NCBI RefSeq assembly: GCF_004402705.1
Contig: NZ_SOFM01000043.1
Location: 62,001-126,000, forward strand
Length of the DNA stretch: 64,000 nucleotides
Source: Cryobacterium mannosilyticum
Lineage (GTDB): Bacteria > Actinomycetota > Actinomycetes > Actinomycetales > Microbacteriaceae
Direction of reading: 5' to 3'
How positions within the stretch are numbered: position 1 is the first letter of the stretch; each line of letters opens with the position of its first letter. The notes beneath the pieces were generated by a model. That model was not told where the DNA came from. It saw only the letters and a program-made list of their open reading frames with translations, and did not search any database. Below are positions 8,188 through 17,093 of this stretch, piece after piece. The position numbers were made by a program, and so were the translations under genes.

Positions 8188-9144
8188 ATGGCAAAGTGCC
8201 TTGTGATCGGCGGAAACGGCTTTCTTGGTTCCCATCTCGTAGATGAACTAGCGAGTCTTGGGCACGAGGTAGTCGCCTTTGATCGGTTCAGCATGGGCGT
8301 CACAACCTTCCGGCCGACAAGCGCCACCACTTACAAGGGCGATTTCCTGAACTCGAGAGACCTTGAGGAGTCGCTAGCAGGTCAGGATTTTGTCTTCCAC
8401 TTTCTTTCAACGACGACTCCGGCGAGCGTGGAGAACGAACCTCGTCTTGATATTCGCACAAACGTCACCCAAACACTTGATCTTCTAGACCTTGCCGTGG
8501 CCGCACGCATCAAACGCGTATATTTTGCGTCATCCGGGGGCGCGGTTTACGGAGATCAAGGCAAGGCCGAGTACTCAGAACTTGACGCGACCCTTCCCAT
8601 CTCGCCGTACGGCATCGGAAAGCTGACAATTGAGAACTACCTGAGGTACTATCGCAGACGGCACGGCCTAGACTCACTTGTTTTGCGCATCTCCAATCCA
8701 TATGGGATTCGGCAACACGCCAACCGCAGGCAGGGTCTGATTCCGATCGCGCTGTCTCGTATCCTGGCTCGTCAGCCGCTACAACTCTTTGGTGACGGGA
8801 CGATGGTTCGTGACTACGCCTACGCCCCGGATGTTGTCCGCAAAATCGGTCGACTGGTCGGGACGCGGACAGCGCACGACACCTACAACATCGGGAGCGG
8901 ATTCGGTCACAGCGTCAACGAAGTGTTCGCGAGCATGCGTAAAGTCACTGGAATTGATTGCGAGATCGAACATCTGAAGGCGCCGGCTACCTTCGTGAAG
9001 AGCGTCGTCCTGAACACTGATCGTTACGATGCGGAACACGAGTCTTTCCTCGCGACGTCATTGGAGGAGGGAATCAGGCAAACCTGGGATGCGCTGTCGT
9101 TGGGCTGGCGTGTGGATGAGTCCACCCGGGTCCTGCAAGCCTGA
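8188..9144 (+). CDS. NAD-dependent sugar epimerase/dehydratase
   Basis: 318 residues, extended short-chain dehydrogenase fold. The N-terminal VIGGNGFLGSHLVDEL binds NAD. FASSGGAVYG and PYGIGK give the Ser and Tyr-x3-Lys catalytic set, and RISNPYG is the usual substrate-side block. It most resembles UDP-glucose 4-epimerase-like enzymes, so it probably supplies a galacto- or related nucleotide sugar for the GtrB-like enzyme just upstream. The ATG has GGGGAG 2 nt upstream, a close but usable ribosome site. The substrate cannot be assigned from sequence alone. Confidence 0.88.
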   Translation: MAKCLVIGGNGFLGSHLVDELASLGHEVVAFDRFSMGVTTFRPTSATTYKGDFLNSRDLEESLAGQDFVFHFLSTTTPASVENEPRLDIRTNVTQTLDLLDLAVAARIKRVYFASSGGAVYGDQGKAEYSELDATLPISPYGIGKLTIENYLRYYRRRHGLDSLVLRISNPYGIRQHANRRQGLIPIALSRILARQPLQLFGDGTMVRDYAYAPDVVRKIGRLVGTRTAHDTYNIGSGFGHSVNEVFASMRKVTGIDCEIEHLKAPATFVKSVVLNTDRYDAEHESFLATSLEEGIRQTWDALSLGWRVDESTRVLQA

Positions 9145-9172
9145 GTAGGTTGCTGCTTCGACTCCGCGCGTT

Positions 9173-9610
9173 TCATACTTCTGTGAGGGTGTCGGGGACG
9201 CGACGGCGAAATGAGAAATAGCGATGGCCGAAGTAGCTCACTAGCGTCGTTGCGATCAGGATGATCGCCTGTGCTAGCAGCGGATCCACGTGCAGGATTT
9301 CAACCAATCCTGGTAGCGCAAGCGCATTTATCCCGATCGAGACGGCATACACTCCCACGAAACGGACGAAGTCCTTCAGCAGATGGCCCGCGACGGGAAA
9401 AACGAACCGTCGGTAAAGAAAGAACGCAAGAACAATAGCTCCCGCGTAGGACATGGCCAAGCTCGCCAAGTAGCCAAATGGAATGTTTGCAAATAGTAGC
9501 CCGTAAAGCCCAACGAACAGCAAGTAGCCGACGACGGTGTTTATCGCTCCGACCGCCAAGAACTTGAATCGTTGGTTGTTGAGAACACACGAGAAGATAC
9601 TCTGATCCAT
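9173..9610 (-). CDS. GtrA-family membrane protein
   Basis: 145 residues, with four hydrophobic segments (about 15-35, 40-62, 75-95 and 105-125) and a basic C-terminus after HRYFSFRRR, the standard GtrA/DPMS-associated profile. GtrA proteins are thought to move polyprenyl-phosphate sugars across the membrane. The ATG at 9610 is preferred; an in-frame TTG at 9649 would add 13 basic residues. It is convergent with the epimerase and probably partners the GtrB-like enzyme at 7041-8135. Confidence 0.85.
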   Translation of the reverse strand: MDQSIFSCVLNNQRFKFLAVGAINTVVGYLLFVGLYGLLFANIPFGYLASLAMSYAGAIVLAFFLYRRFVFPVAGHLLKDFVRFVGVYAVSIGINALALPGLVEILHVDPLLAQAIILIATTLVSYFGHRYFSFRRRVPDTLTEV

Positions 9611-9960
9611 TGACTGGCGCTTTCTGGGGCTGTTTCGACGGGCAATCAATAACTCTATCTGGGCCCATAAGACCTGGCCCAGAGCGGCAATGGGTTTTCA
9701 CGACAACTCTCGCGGCATCCGCGACCGTCGTGCTCGGTCGGAACCCTGCGTGTGTGTTCGTTGGGCGGGGGTGTGCGGGTCCAGCGTGGAGGAGATCTAA
9801 GCTCTACTTATCGCAAACAGCGAAAAAGACGAAAGCCAGATTCTCTTCGGTTTCGCCGCTGACAGTCTCAGACCAAGGCTTTTTCTGACGGAGAATTCGT
9901 GTGCTCAATGTCGATTGAGCGCCCGGAGCACTCCGAGGTCCGGATAGAAATGACGTAAAC
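9611..9960 (+). other. Non-coding gap with a short hairpin
   Basis: About 350 bases between divergent genes, with no supportable open frame. GCTCAAT at 9903-9909 pairs perfectly with ATTGAGC at 9914-9920 across a 4-base loop, 40 nt before the next start, so it may sit in the leader of the TagF-like gene. The stretch should hold promoters for both neighbours, but none was recognised with confidence. Confidence 0.4.
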
Positions 9961-11073
9961 ATGAGAATCGACGCACTACTGCGTGGTTCCGGCATCAGAA
10001 GAACGAGCATCGTCTTCATCGTCAATGATCTCTATGTCAACAACATCCTGAGTCTCTACGAGGAATTGACGAAAGACTGGAGGTTCACGGTCTCGGTGAT
10101 TGCGTGTGATCGCATCGGATACGATTTTTCCCCGGCGGTATCCAGCCAGGAGATCTCGACGCTTCTGAGCCGGCACGGAATCCATCACGACGTCGATCTC
10201 CACGTCGACCGGATACGAGAGCTGAAGCCTGACTACCTGTTCCTGTCGAACCCATATGACATGTTTATCAAGGAGGAATTTCACTCGGGCGAACTCGCTC
10301 GGATCGGCAAAGTTTTGCATATGTCCTATGGCACAGTTCTGATCCGCTGGGAGGGCGACTATCAGTTCCTTGCCGACAATCAGTTCCTGCTCAATGCGTA
10401 TCGATTCTTCACGGAGTCGGCGTACTTGTTCCCCGATGACCCTAAGTTTCGGACAATTGGGTACCTCAAACTTGACGCGTACCAGTACTATGGGAGACCG
10501 CATGGCGCATTCCCGGGATTCTCTATTGCGTGGAAGCCGCGATGGACTGGCTACGCTGATTCCAGCCTCGCTACGTATATCGATTCCTTCGTGCGCATAG
10601 CGCAAGACCCGGATGTCACACTTAATTTGGTACTGCACCCTAACGTGATGGTCGCTTTGTCGCGCAATCCGGATGCGGAGCGTATTTCGGCATTGCTCGA
10701 TGTTCTTTTCTCGATGCCCAACGTCAACGCGGTTTCAGGTCCCGACTTTCTCGACGCCGTTTTGGGATCTGATATCTTCGTCGGCGATGTCTCATCGACC
10801 CTCGCCGAGTTCCTATCCACGGAGAAGCCAATCGTTTGGACAAATCTCGCGGGCCTGGCGCTCAATGACCTCGGTCGACGGCTCGCAACTGCCTGCTACG
10901 CTGTGGACGGTTCGGATGGTGCCAACAGCCTCGAAACTGTCATCGCCCGAGTGAGGGCAGGAATCGACCCTTTGCAGGCATCCCGCTCCGGCCTATTCGA
11001 GAGGCTATTCGAGGGGCATCCGACCCGGTCGGTGGCCCTTCGCCTGAAGTCCCTGCTGCTTCGGGGGGCCTGA
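9961..11073 (+). CDS. CDP-glycerol glycerophosphotransferase-like (TagF-like) protein
   Basis: 370 residues without a membrane segment. The C-terminal half carries the pattern of the TagB/TagF GT-B fold: SIAWKPRWT, LHPNVM, and near residues 262-285 the block SDIFVGDVSSTLAEFLSTEK, where Asp-x-Ser-Ser precedes a conserved helix. In that family the enzyme transfers glycerol- or ribitol-phosphate from a CDP-activated donor to wall teichoic acid. The N-terminal half is not recognised. It could add a polyol phosphate to the glycan, or be a relative with another donor. No CDP-glycerol synthase (TagD/TarI) is visible in the window. Confidence 0.65.
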   Translation: MRIDALLRGSGIRRTSIVFIVNDLYVNNILSLYEELTKDWRFTVSVIACDRIGYDFSPAVSSQEISTLLSRHGIHHDVDLHVDRIRELKPDYLFLSNPYDMFIKEEFHSGELARIGKVLHMSYGTVLIRWEGDYQFLADNQFLLNAYRFFTESAYLFPDDPKFRTIGYLKLDAYQYYGRPHGAFPGFSIAWKPRWTGYADSSLATYIDSFVRIAQDPDVTLNLVLHPNVMVALSRNPDAERISALLDVLFSMPNVNAVSGPDFLDAVLGSDIFVGDVSSTLAEFLSTEKPIVWTNLAGLALNDLGRRLATACYAVDGSDGANSLETVIARVRAGIDPLQASRSGLFERLFEGHPTRSVALRLKSLLLRGA

Positions 11074-11205
11074 CGGTCGGACCATAGACTCCTAAGGGAC
11101 ATGCCACCAGACTCCCATAGTCCTCGAAAACCCTGAGTGCGGTCCGCAGCCGTCGAGTGCACCCATCGCGACGCGGTAGGGGACCTAGCCCTCCGCCCCG
11201 TTTGG

Positions 11206-11211
11206 TAGACT
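11206..11211 (+). promoter_or_regulatory. -10-like element directly before rmlC
   Basis: TAGACT is followed by six bases and then the GTG start of rmlC, with no Shine-Dalgarno sequence. This is consistent with a leaderless rmlCA transcript. No clear -35 was found 16-18 nt upstream. Confidence 0.4.
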
Positions 11212-11217
11212 CCACTG

Positions 11218-11826
11218 GTGCAGATCCGCGAGCTTTCTATCCCCGATTCCTACGAGATCACTCCCAAGCAGTTCAGCGACGGCCGCGGGGAGTTTCTCGA
11301 GTGGTTTCGTTCTGACCGACTTGAAGAGACGCTCGGGCACCGCCTCGAGATCGCTCAGGCCAATACGAGCGTGTCACGTCGCGGTTCCGTGCGGGGAATC
11401 CATTTCGCGGACGTTCCTCCGAGCCAGGCTAAGTACGTCACCGCCGTGCGCGGCGCCGTCCTCGATTACATCATCGATATCCGGGTAGGTTCCCCAACCT
11501 TCGGTCTGTGGGACAGCGTGCTCCTTGATGACACCGATCGGCGTGCTGTCTACATTGCCGAGGGCCTCGGCCATTGCTTCGTTGCGCTGACCGATGACGC
11601 CACCGTGAGCTACCTCGTAACCGCCCCTTTCAACCCGAGCCGCGAGCACGGCCTAAATCCGTTTGACGCGGATATCGGATTGGTCTTTCCACCCGAAGCC
11701 GGTGAACTCCTTCTTTCACCGAAAGATTCCGATGCTCCCAGCCTGGCTGAGGCATCCGCGAGCGGCTTGCTGCCAACGTGGGCTGCTGCCCGCGCTCACT
11801 ACGCTGAACTCAACGAACGGAAGTAG
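11218..11826 (+). CDS. rmlC: dTDP-4-dehydrorhamnose 3,5-epimerase
   Basis: 202 residues, a cupin of normal RmlC size. It epimerises C3 and C5 of dTDP-4-keto-6-deoxyglucose to give dTDP-4-keto-L-rhamnose. Catalytic RGIHFA (His) follows TSVSRRGSVR. VLDYIIDIRVGSPTFG and GLGHCF are further family blocks, and the catalytic Tyr lies in VSYLVTAPFNP. It starts at GTG with a -10-like element 6 nt upstream. The stop is 5 nt from rmlA, so the two form an operon. RmlB and RmlD are on the opposite strand 6-8 kb away. Confidence 0.96.
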   Translation: MQIRELSIPDSYEITPKQFSDGRGEFLEWFRSDRLEETLGHRLEIAQANTSVSRRGSVRGIHFADVPPSQAKYVTAVRGAVLDYIIDIRVGSPTFGLWDSVLLDDTDRRAVYIAEGLGHCFVALTDDATVSYLVTAPFNPSREHGLNPFDADIGLVFPPEAGELLLSPKDSDAPSLAEASASGLLPTWAAARAHYAELNERK

Positions 11827-11831
11827 AACCC

Positions 11832-12689
11832 ATGCGCGGAATCATTCTCGCCGGCGGGTCCGGTACGCGTCTGTGGCCGATCACGAAGGCCATCTCCAAG
11901 CAATTGATGCCGATCTATGACAAGCCGATGATTTACTACCCGTTGTCGACACTCATGATGGCCGACATCAAAGAGATTCTGATTATCACGACGCCTGAAT
12001 ACAATGATCAATTCAAGGCGCTGCTGGGCAACGGTTCTGATCTCGGCATTCGCATCGAGTACGCCATTCAGGAGTCCCCGGACGGTCTCGCGCAGGCATT
12101 CATAATCGGTGAGGAGTTTATCGGTGACGAATCCGTTGCGCTCGTGCTCGGCGACAATATCTTTCACGGCGCGGGTCTGGGCTCCGCACTCCGTGGAAAC
12201 GCGAACCTTGAGGGCGCACGAATCTTCGCGTATCACGTGTCGAACCCGCACGCCTACGGGGTCGTGGAGTTCGACGAATCAATGACTGCGCTGTCGATTG
12301 AGGAGAAGCCAGCGACTCCCAAGAGCAATTATGCTGTGCCCGGCCTCTATTTCTATGACAACCGCGTTGTTGAAATTGCGAAGACTATCGAGCCCTCCGC
12401 GCGCGGAGAGCTCGAAATCTCCACGATCAATGAACGTTATCTGCAACAGGGCGACCTGCATGTGCAGGTCCTCGACCGCGGCACGGCGTGGCTGGACACC
12501 GGCACATTCGAATCTATGATGCAGGCGTCAGAGTACGTGCGCGTGATCGAAGATCGCCAGGGCTTCAAGGTCGGCTGCATCGAAGAAATCGCTTGGCGCG
12601 CCGGGTGGATTGACGATGCGCAGCTTGCGAAGCTAGCCGCGCCCTTGGTCAAGAGCGGTTACGGCTCCTATCTCGAAACGCTCGTCTGA
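11832..12689 (+). CDS. rmlA: Glucose-1-phosphate thymidylyltransferase
   Basis: 285 residues, typical of RmlA. It makes dTDP-glucose from dTTP and glucose 1-phosphate, opening both dTDP-sugar branches in this window. The nucleotide-binding GGSGTRLWP is at residues 8-16, with KPMIYYPLS, ESPDGLAQAF, the metal-binding LGDNIF, and GTAWLDTGT near the C-terminus. It is co-transcribed with rmlC. The 218 bases after it hold no gene; a GC-rich inverted stretch near 12735-12770 could be a terminator but lacks a T run. Confidence 0.97.
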   Translation: MRGIILAGGSGTRLWPITKAISKQLMPIYDKPMIYYPLSTLMMADIKEILIITTPEYNDQFKALLGNGSDLGIRIEYAIQESPDGLAQAFIIGEEFIGDESVALVLGDNIFHGAGLGSALRGNANLEGARIFAYHVSNPHAYGVVEFDESMTALSIEEKPATPKSNYAVPGLYFYDNRVVEIAKTIEPSARGELEISTINERYLQQGDLHVQVLDRGTAWLDTGTFESMMQASEYVRVIEDRQGFKVGCIEEIAWRAGWIDDAQLAKLAAPLVKSGYGSYLETLV

Positions 12690-12908
12690 GAGGGCTAGGA
12701 CAGGCGGGTTCGAGCCGGAGGATCGCTAATTACCACTGCCCGCGACTTCGGAGCGCGCGCCGGGTTGAAATCTACCGCGCCGGTCGCGGGACTGCTCGCC
12801 AGCTCGGATACGCATTCAATGCTCGGTTAGATCCTCTGTGCCCGTTCACCACCGGTGTCAACAGTGTTGGCCCGACGTATTCGACTTGGGGCGGCTGCCG
12901 GAGGTCGC

Positions 12909-14465
12909 TCAGGGGCGCCTGTCGTGATCGAGATTTGGCGACGCTGTCCGAAGGATTGTCAGAGCCCCATCCGAAGTGGACGGTTTCTGATGATTGCCTA
13001 TCGGTGCGGTTGTTCGACGGCCTCGGAGGATAAGCAACAACATCGGTGCCAGTAGACCAATTAGTTTGATTGGTATGAGATACCGGACTTCAATGTGTGC
13101 GATTGCGAATGGTGCAAGCAGCCCTACAGCGAGGACTGGAACAATGAGAAGTGCCCATTGTCCCCTGCGCGCCAAAACGATCGCCACACCTGCAGCAATG
13201 CCCAAAAGTATGAGGTAGAAAATACCCTGCGGTGGATTGAGGCCGTCAGATGCGGATTGGCTGACCGTGCCCTTTGAGTAGTCTGTGTCCACGTGGGCGT
13301 AGGACGCCATCTCGTCCCCGAACCATTGCTTAGGAAGGAAGTATGCGCGGTTGCCGACATATGAAGCAGGGTAGGTGAGGACCGAAACGACGAGAGCGTT
13401 TCGAAGTTCGTCTGCAGACGCCGGGTGGCCTGCGGCCTTGTCATCCCGGAAGCGGGCGCACGTGACGGGGTCGATTGAGCATCCAAGGGCTGATCCACTG
13501 CTGAGCAGCCATTCCGGGACGTCCTCAGTGGTCGGATCCTGCCATGCGTATTCGTAGAAGAGCGATTCGGTCGTGACTAACTGTGACCGACCCATCGTTT
13601 GCTGAACGAAAGTGAGGTATGGCTGCATGAGCAGGAGCATGCTGAGACTCGCGGCCACCAGCATTGCTGCTTGCGAACTGATATCGCCGCGCTGAGGCTG
13701 GTGTCGGCGTCGCGCTACTAGTGCGATGATCACGACAAGTACTGCTGTGGCACTGATCGCCCAAGGCGCCAGCAGATAGGACGAACGGAGAAAGATCGCA
13801 CCAGCGAATGCGACGCCAGCGAGGATTCCATCTCGGATCCACACGCTCAGTAGTCCACCAACTCGAACCCTGTCTACGATTAACGCCAGGCCGAGGAGGA
13901 AGAACCCCGTGGCGAGCCCATCGGCGTACATGAGGCCCTCGTCGAACATCCACGATTGGAATGGAGAAGTACCCAAGATCAGGACTTCAATGGACAGAAC
14001 AACGGCCAACAACTTCAGTCCTGTGATGAATGGTCGCGTCAGGACGGAGAGAACGGCGCTCCAGATCAGAGCCGTGATAAGCCCGATAGTAACTCCGAAG
14101 GAAATCGGCGACAGCCGCAAGACGAGCGCGTCCAGCCAGACCATTCCCGGCGGCCAAAGATTGTAGACCCACTGCCATTCAGGAAGGATCCGGCCGTTGG
14201 CTACAAGATTTTGGGCAGCCTGCAGATATGACCCCGCATCCGAGAAGCCGAAGATTTGGGCCATGCGAGCGGGAGCCAGCTGCATGGTGAAGTTGCCGTG
14301 AGCAGTGTTAACCCCTTGGAAAAAGCTGATGATCATCAGGAGCGTGAACTGCGCTATCCAGTTGACGACCGCGAGTCGCAGCGGGGTCGGTTGGAGTTGC
14401 CTCATCACAAAGCGACGCAAGCCTGTTCCGCCCAGTTCGGGGACAGTCGTGGTCATCGCAGCCAT
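12909..14465 (-). CDS. Polytopic membrane protein, GT-C-like
   Basis: 518 residues with about ten hydrophobic segments. After the first segment a long periplasmic-type loop (residues ~60-105) contains DAGSYLQAAQNL and WPPGMVWLDALV. Near residue 178 the motif SWMFDEGLMYADG precedes another membrane segment. This layout, with aromatic and acidic residues in outside loops, recalls GT-C glycosyltransferases that use polyprenyl-phosphate sugars, but no defining family motif was recognised. A second loop between residues ~310 and 400 is soluble and rich in acidic residues. It is the last gene of a - strand run starting at 19570, 84 nt after the GT61 gene. In-frame ATGs at 14465 and 14456 are both possible. 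Confidence 0.75.
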   Translation of the reverse strand: MAAMTTTVPELGGTGLRRFVMRQLQPTPLRLAVVNWIAQFTLLMIISFFQGVNTAHGNFTMQLAPARMAQIFGFSDAGSYLQAAQNLVANGRILPEWQWVYNLWPPGMVWLDALVLRLSPISFGVTIGLITALIWSAVLSVLTRPFITGLKLLAVVLSIEVLILGTSPFQSWMFDEGLMYADGLATGFFLLGLALIVDRVRVGGLLSVWIRDGILAGVAFAGAIFLRSSYLLAPWAISATAVLVVIIALVARRRHQPQRGDISSQAAMLVAASLSMLLLMQPYLTFVQQTMGRSQLVTTESLFYEYAWQDPTTEDVPEWLLSSGSALGCSIDPVTCARFRDDKAAGHPASADELRNALVVSVLTYPASYVGNRAYFLPKQWFGDEMASYAHVDTDYSKGTVSQSASDGLNPPQGIFYLILLGIAAGVAIVLARRGQWALLIVPVLAVGLLAPFAIAHIEVRYLIPIKLIGLLAPMLLLILRGRRTTAPIGNHQKPSTSDGALTILRTASPNLDHDRRP

Positions 14466-14549
14466 CCTGAAAGGAGGGAAATCGCGATATAGGCCAGCCC
14501 TAACAGTAAGAGTGCGGGAGCGAGTGTCTTTGCGGTTTTCACGAGGTGA

Positions 14550-16481
14550 TCACCTGACTGCTTGACGTCTGGTCAAGGACGAGGGCGTAGAAGCCGATAC
14601 CTCATGGTCTGGGACTTCAAGGAGGGACCGCAGCGTCCTCCGCAATGTTGATTCGAATTCTCCAGGAGAGATACTGAAGTCTGAATGAAGCCAATTGTTG
14701 CGATTGTCGCTCTTCGATAGCTTTGTGCTGCCCGGACCTGTCAGATACGTGAAGTCAACTCCCACGATGCTGGCGATCGCTGCCGGAAGCACGAAATCGC
14801 CAAGGCCGTCGGAGGTCAGGGCCAGAATGCGACTTCCGGGGGACATGAGTAGGTAGTTGGCCATGACTGCTCCGCTCGCGCCGACAAGCAGGGACGCGGA
14901 CGAGAAGAGCGCGACCTGCTCCGACCAGGACATTGCGCCGGGATCTAGGACTTCAAGACCGTGTCGGGCGGCGATCTTGGCGAGAACGGCCTCATTCAGA
15001 AGGCCGCGATGGCTGGACTGGCGGCGCAGGAATACATGTCGCGAAGGAAGAGCAGCACCCGAGTTGAGCCCGAGTTTGTCGCGAATTGCCAGAAGTGGGG
15101 CAGGGTTCATGCAGAGGCCCTCGGACCAAGGGACGCGCGTCGTATCGAGAATCTGAACGGGCGGCGCGACAACGTGCAGGAGTTCAACGGGATAGGCCAG
15201 AGACGGATCCAGGACGACTATGGACCGATCCGTCAGGGACCTAAGCGCATCAAGCCCACTCGGTGGTGTTCGCGAACTGACGATGAATGGAACGTCAGGT
15301 CCGAGAGTGCCCTCGAGCTGCATCACTCGCGGCAGGTACTCGATCAGCCAGTGATACCAGTTTGAGTCGTTGCGTCCTGAAAGGAGAATCCCCTCCGGAA
15401 CGAATTCGTCTGCCAGGGGCCGCCTGCGCAAGAGGGCGACGTCGGGGTGAGTCCGGCTGCCGAAGACCGTCTCCCATTGACCAGCGACGAAATCGAGACT
15501 CGGGTCCGCAGAGGTCTCGAAATTGATAAGGGAGTCGCCCACAGTGACCGTTCCCCCATCCTGGACCAGGGCGTCCTTGAGATGCAGCCAGTCTTCGCTT
15601 GGAGACGCCATAGTTCGAGCGCCGGGGACCGAGTGAAGGGTTTTGCTGCGACGCACGAACTCGGGCACGCGCGTTCCGGTTCCCGCGCTGGGTGCCGCCG
15701 TGCGATTTGGCCGCTCAACGGTGACCGGCACCAGGTCCGAGACGAATTCCCCTTGCCCTCCAAGCGCGACCAAGTTGAACCTATCCGCCCAAGACGCGTC
15801 TGATGGGTAGATCGACAGCACCTTGAGCGCGTCAGCCGCCAGGAATTGACCGTAGTCGGAATCAACCAACTCGAGCATCTCTTTCGGAGCATGATGGACG
15901 ATGGCTGCCAACCATGTGCTTCTTTCTGAGGTCACTCCCCGCGGGGACTTCATCAGGTAGTCCACGTATCCGAACGGAGGCGTGGCTGTCTCGGTCGCAT
16001 TGTGGACCGTGACGCGGAGCCCCGGGTAGCCGTTGCTCATCCGTTCCGCTACGTCCACGTTTGATGCCGGTAGCGAGAAGATGCGGGCGTCGGGTGCCAC
16101 GACTCCCAGAACGAATGGGTTGAGAGCGTCCTCGGAGTGAGCTTCAATTCGGAATCCCAACGGCTGTCCCCCGGCGGAGTCACCAGTGACGACGTCCTTT
16201 CTGTCTTCGCGCTTGAGGACGATGTGGTAGCCGGGATTCATTCGCCGGAGCGTCCTAATGCTGAGCTTGTAGCCGGAATGACCGGACAGCCATCCGGCGA
16301 TTATGACGTCGTGGATTGGCGAGGCCACATGAGTATCAACGCGGTGGTCAAGCGCGCGCAAGAACGAAGCGCTCTCACCGAGTAGCGCGTAGTTGTGGGT
16401 GCGCCAAAATTCGTGAATCGGCGCCAGCGCAGCTTTCTCCAGGGAGGTAAACCTACGGATCGCGCGCTTTACGCTCGTCAT
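14550..16481 (-). CDS. GT61/DUF563-type glycosyltransferase with N-terminal extension
   Basis: 643 residues. The C-terminal ~320 match the GT61/DUF563 pattern: NDSNWYHWLIEYLPRVMQL, then RHVFLRRQ, and GASGAVMANYLLMSPGSRIL. The first ~300 residues are a separate domain, not recognised, beginning with a basic helix and containing HDVIIAGWLSGHSGYK and HHAPKEMLELVDSDYG; together they nearly double the usual GT61 length. The ATG at 16481 overlaps the stop of the N-acetyltransferase gene (ATGA), so both are probably translated together. It likely transfers a sugar, perhaps the 3-acetamido sugar, to the glycan. Confidence 0.82.
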   Translation of the reverse strand: MTSVKRAIRRFTSLEKAALAPIHEFWRTHNYALLGESASFLRALDHRVDTHVASPIHDVIIAGWLSGHSGYKLSIRTLRRMNPGYHIVLKREDRKDVVTGDSAGGQPLGFRIEAHSEDALNPFVLGVVAPDARIFSLPASNVDVAERMSNGYPGLRVTVHNATETATPPFGYVDYLMKSPRGVTSERSTWLAAIVHHAPKEMLELVDSDYGQFLAADALKVLSIYPSDASWADRFNLVALGGQGEFVSDLVPVTVERPNRTAAPSAGTGTRVPEFVRRSKTLHSVPGARTMASPSEDWLHLKDALVQDGGTVTVGDSLINFETSADPSLDFVAGQWETVFGSRTHPDVALLRRRPLADEFVPEGILLSGRNDSNWYHWLIEYLPRVMQLEGTLGPDVPFIVSSRTPPSGLDALRSLTDRSIVVLDPSLAYPVELLHVVAPPVQILDTTRVPWSEGLCMNPAPLLAIRDKLGLNSGAALPSRHVFLRRQSSHRGLLNEAVLAKIAARHGLEVLDPGAMSWSEQVALFSSASLLVGASGAVMANYLLMSPGSRILALTSDGLGDFVLPAAIASIVGVDFTYLTGPGSTKLSKSDNRNNWLHSDFSISPGEFESTLRRTLRSLLEVPDHEVSASTPSSLTRRQAVR

Positions 16482-17074
16482 GATCCGATCAACTCGATGC
16501 CGTGGCCGTCTGCCCGCATGCGAAACTCGTCTCGTGTGTCGCGGCAGAGCCACCGTCCGTCGGAGACAAGCTCAAGCTTTTCACCCGTGCGCCCGACCCA
16601 GCCGATTTGTCGGGCGGGAACCCCCGCCACGATAGCGAAGGGCAGCACGTCGGCTACGACGACTGCACCCGCGGCCACTGTGGCCCACTCTGCGATCGTA
16701 ACCGGGGCGACGCACACGGCACCGGCGCCGATGGCGGCCCCATACTCGATGGTCACCCCCACCGGCGTCCAGTCCGCCGCGGTCTTGACCTCTCCATTGG
16801 GCCGGATGGCCCGGGGGTGCCTGTCATTCGTCAAAACGACGCGCGGTCCGATGAAGACTCCGTTGCCGACGACTGCAGGCTCATAGATGAGTGCGCCATT
16901 CTGAATCTTGCAGTCTTCGCCGATTATGGCGCCCGGTCCGACGTAGACACCTTGACCGAGGCTCGTCCGTGCGCCGATGTGGGCAGAATCTCTGACATGA
17001 GTTCCCGCCCACGCCACGACCGACTCGTGGACGGTAGCGCCGGCGTCGATCAAGGCCTCGTGATGGATTGCCAT
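16478..17074 (-). CDS. Sugar 3-N-acetyltransferase, left-handed beta-helix
   Basis: 198 residues of hexapeptide repeats (IGARTSLGQGVYVGPGAIIGEDCKI; VAPVTIAEWATVAAGAVV) ending with VAGVPARQIGW. This is the WbpD/WlbB/FdtC/QdtC type, which acetylates the 3-amino group of a nucleotide sugar. QNGALIYEPAVVGNGVFIGP and LTNDRHPRA match the family insertion. With the ketoisomerase and aminotransferase at 19678-21254 it completes a dTDP-Fuc3NAc or dTDP-Qui3NAc pathway. The partners are on the opposite strand, 3 kb away. The ATG at 17074 was chosen because similarity begins there. Confidence 0.85.
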   Translation of the reverse strand: MAIHHEALIDAGATVHESVVAWAGTHVRDSAHIGARTSLGQGVYVGPGAIIGEDCKIQNGALIYEPAVVGNGVFIGPRVVLTNDRHPRAIRPNGEVKTAADWTPVGVTIEYGAAIGAGAVCVAPVTIAEWATVAAGAVVVADVLPFAIVAGVPARQIGWVGRTGEKLELVSDGRWLCRDTRDEFRMRADGHGIELIGS

Positions 17075-17093
17075 TCTTATCTTTCTCTTGGGT

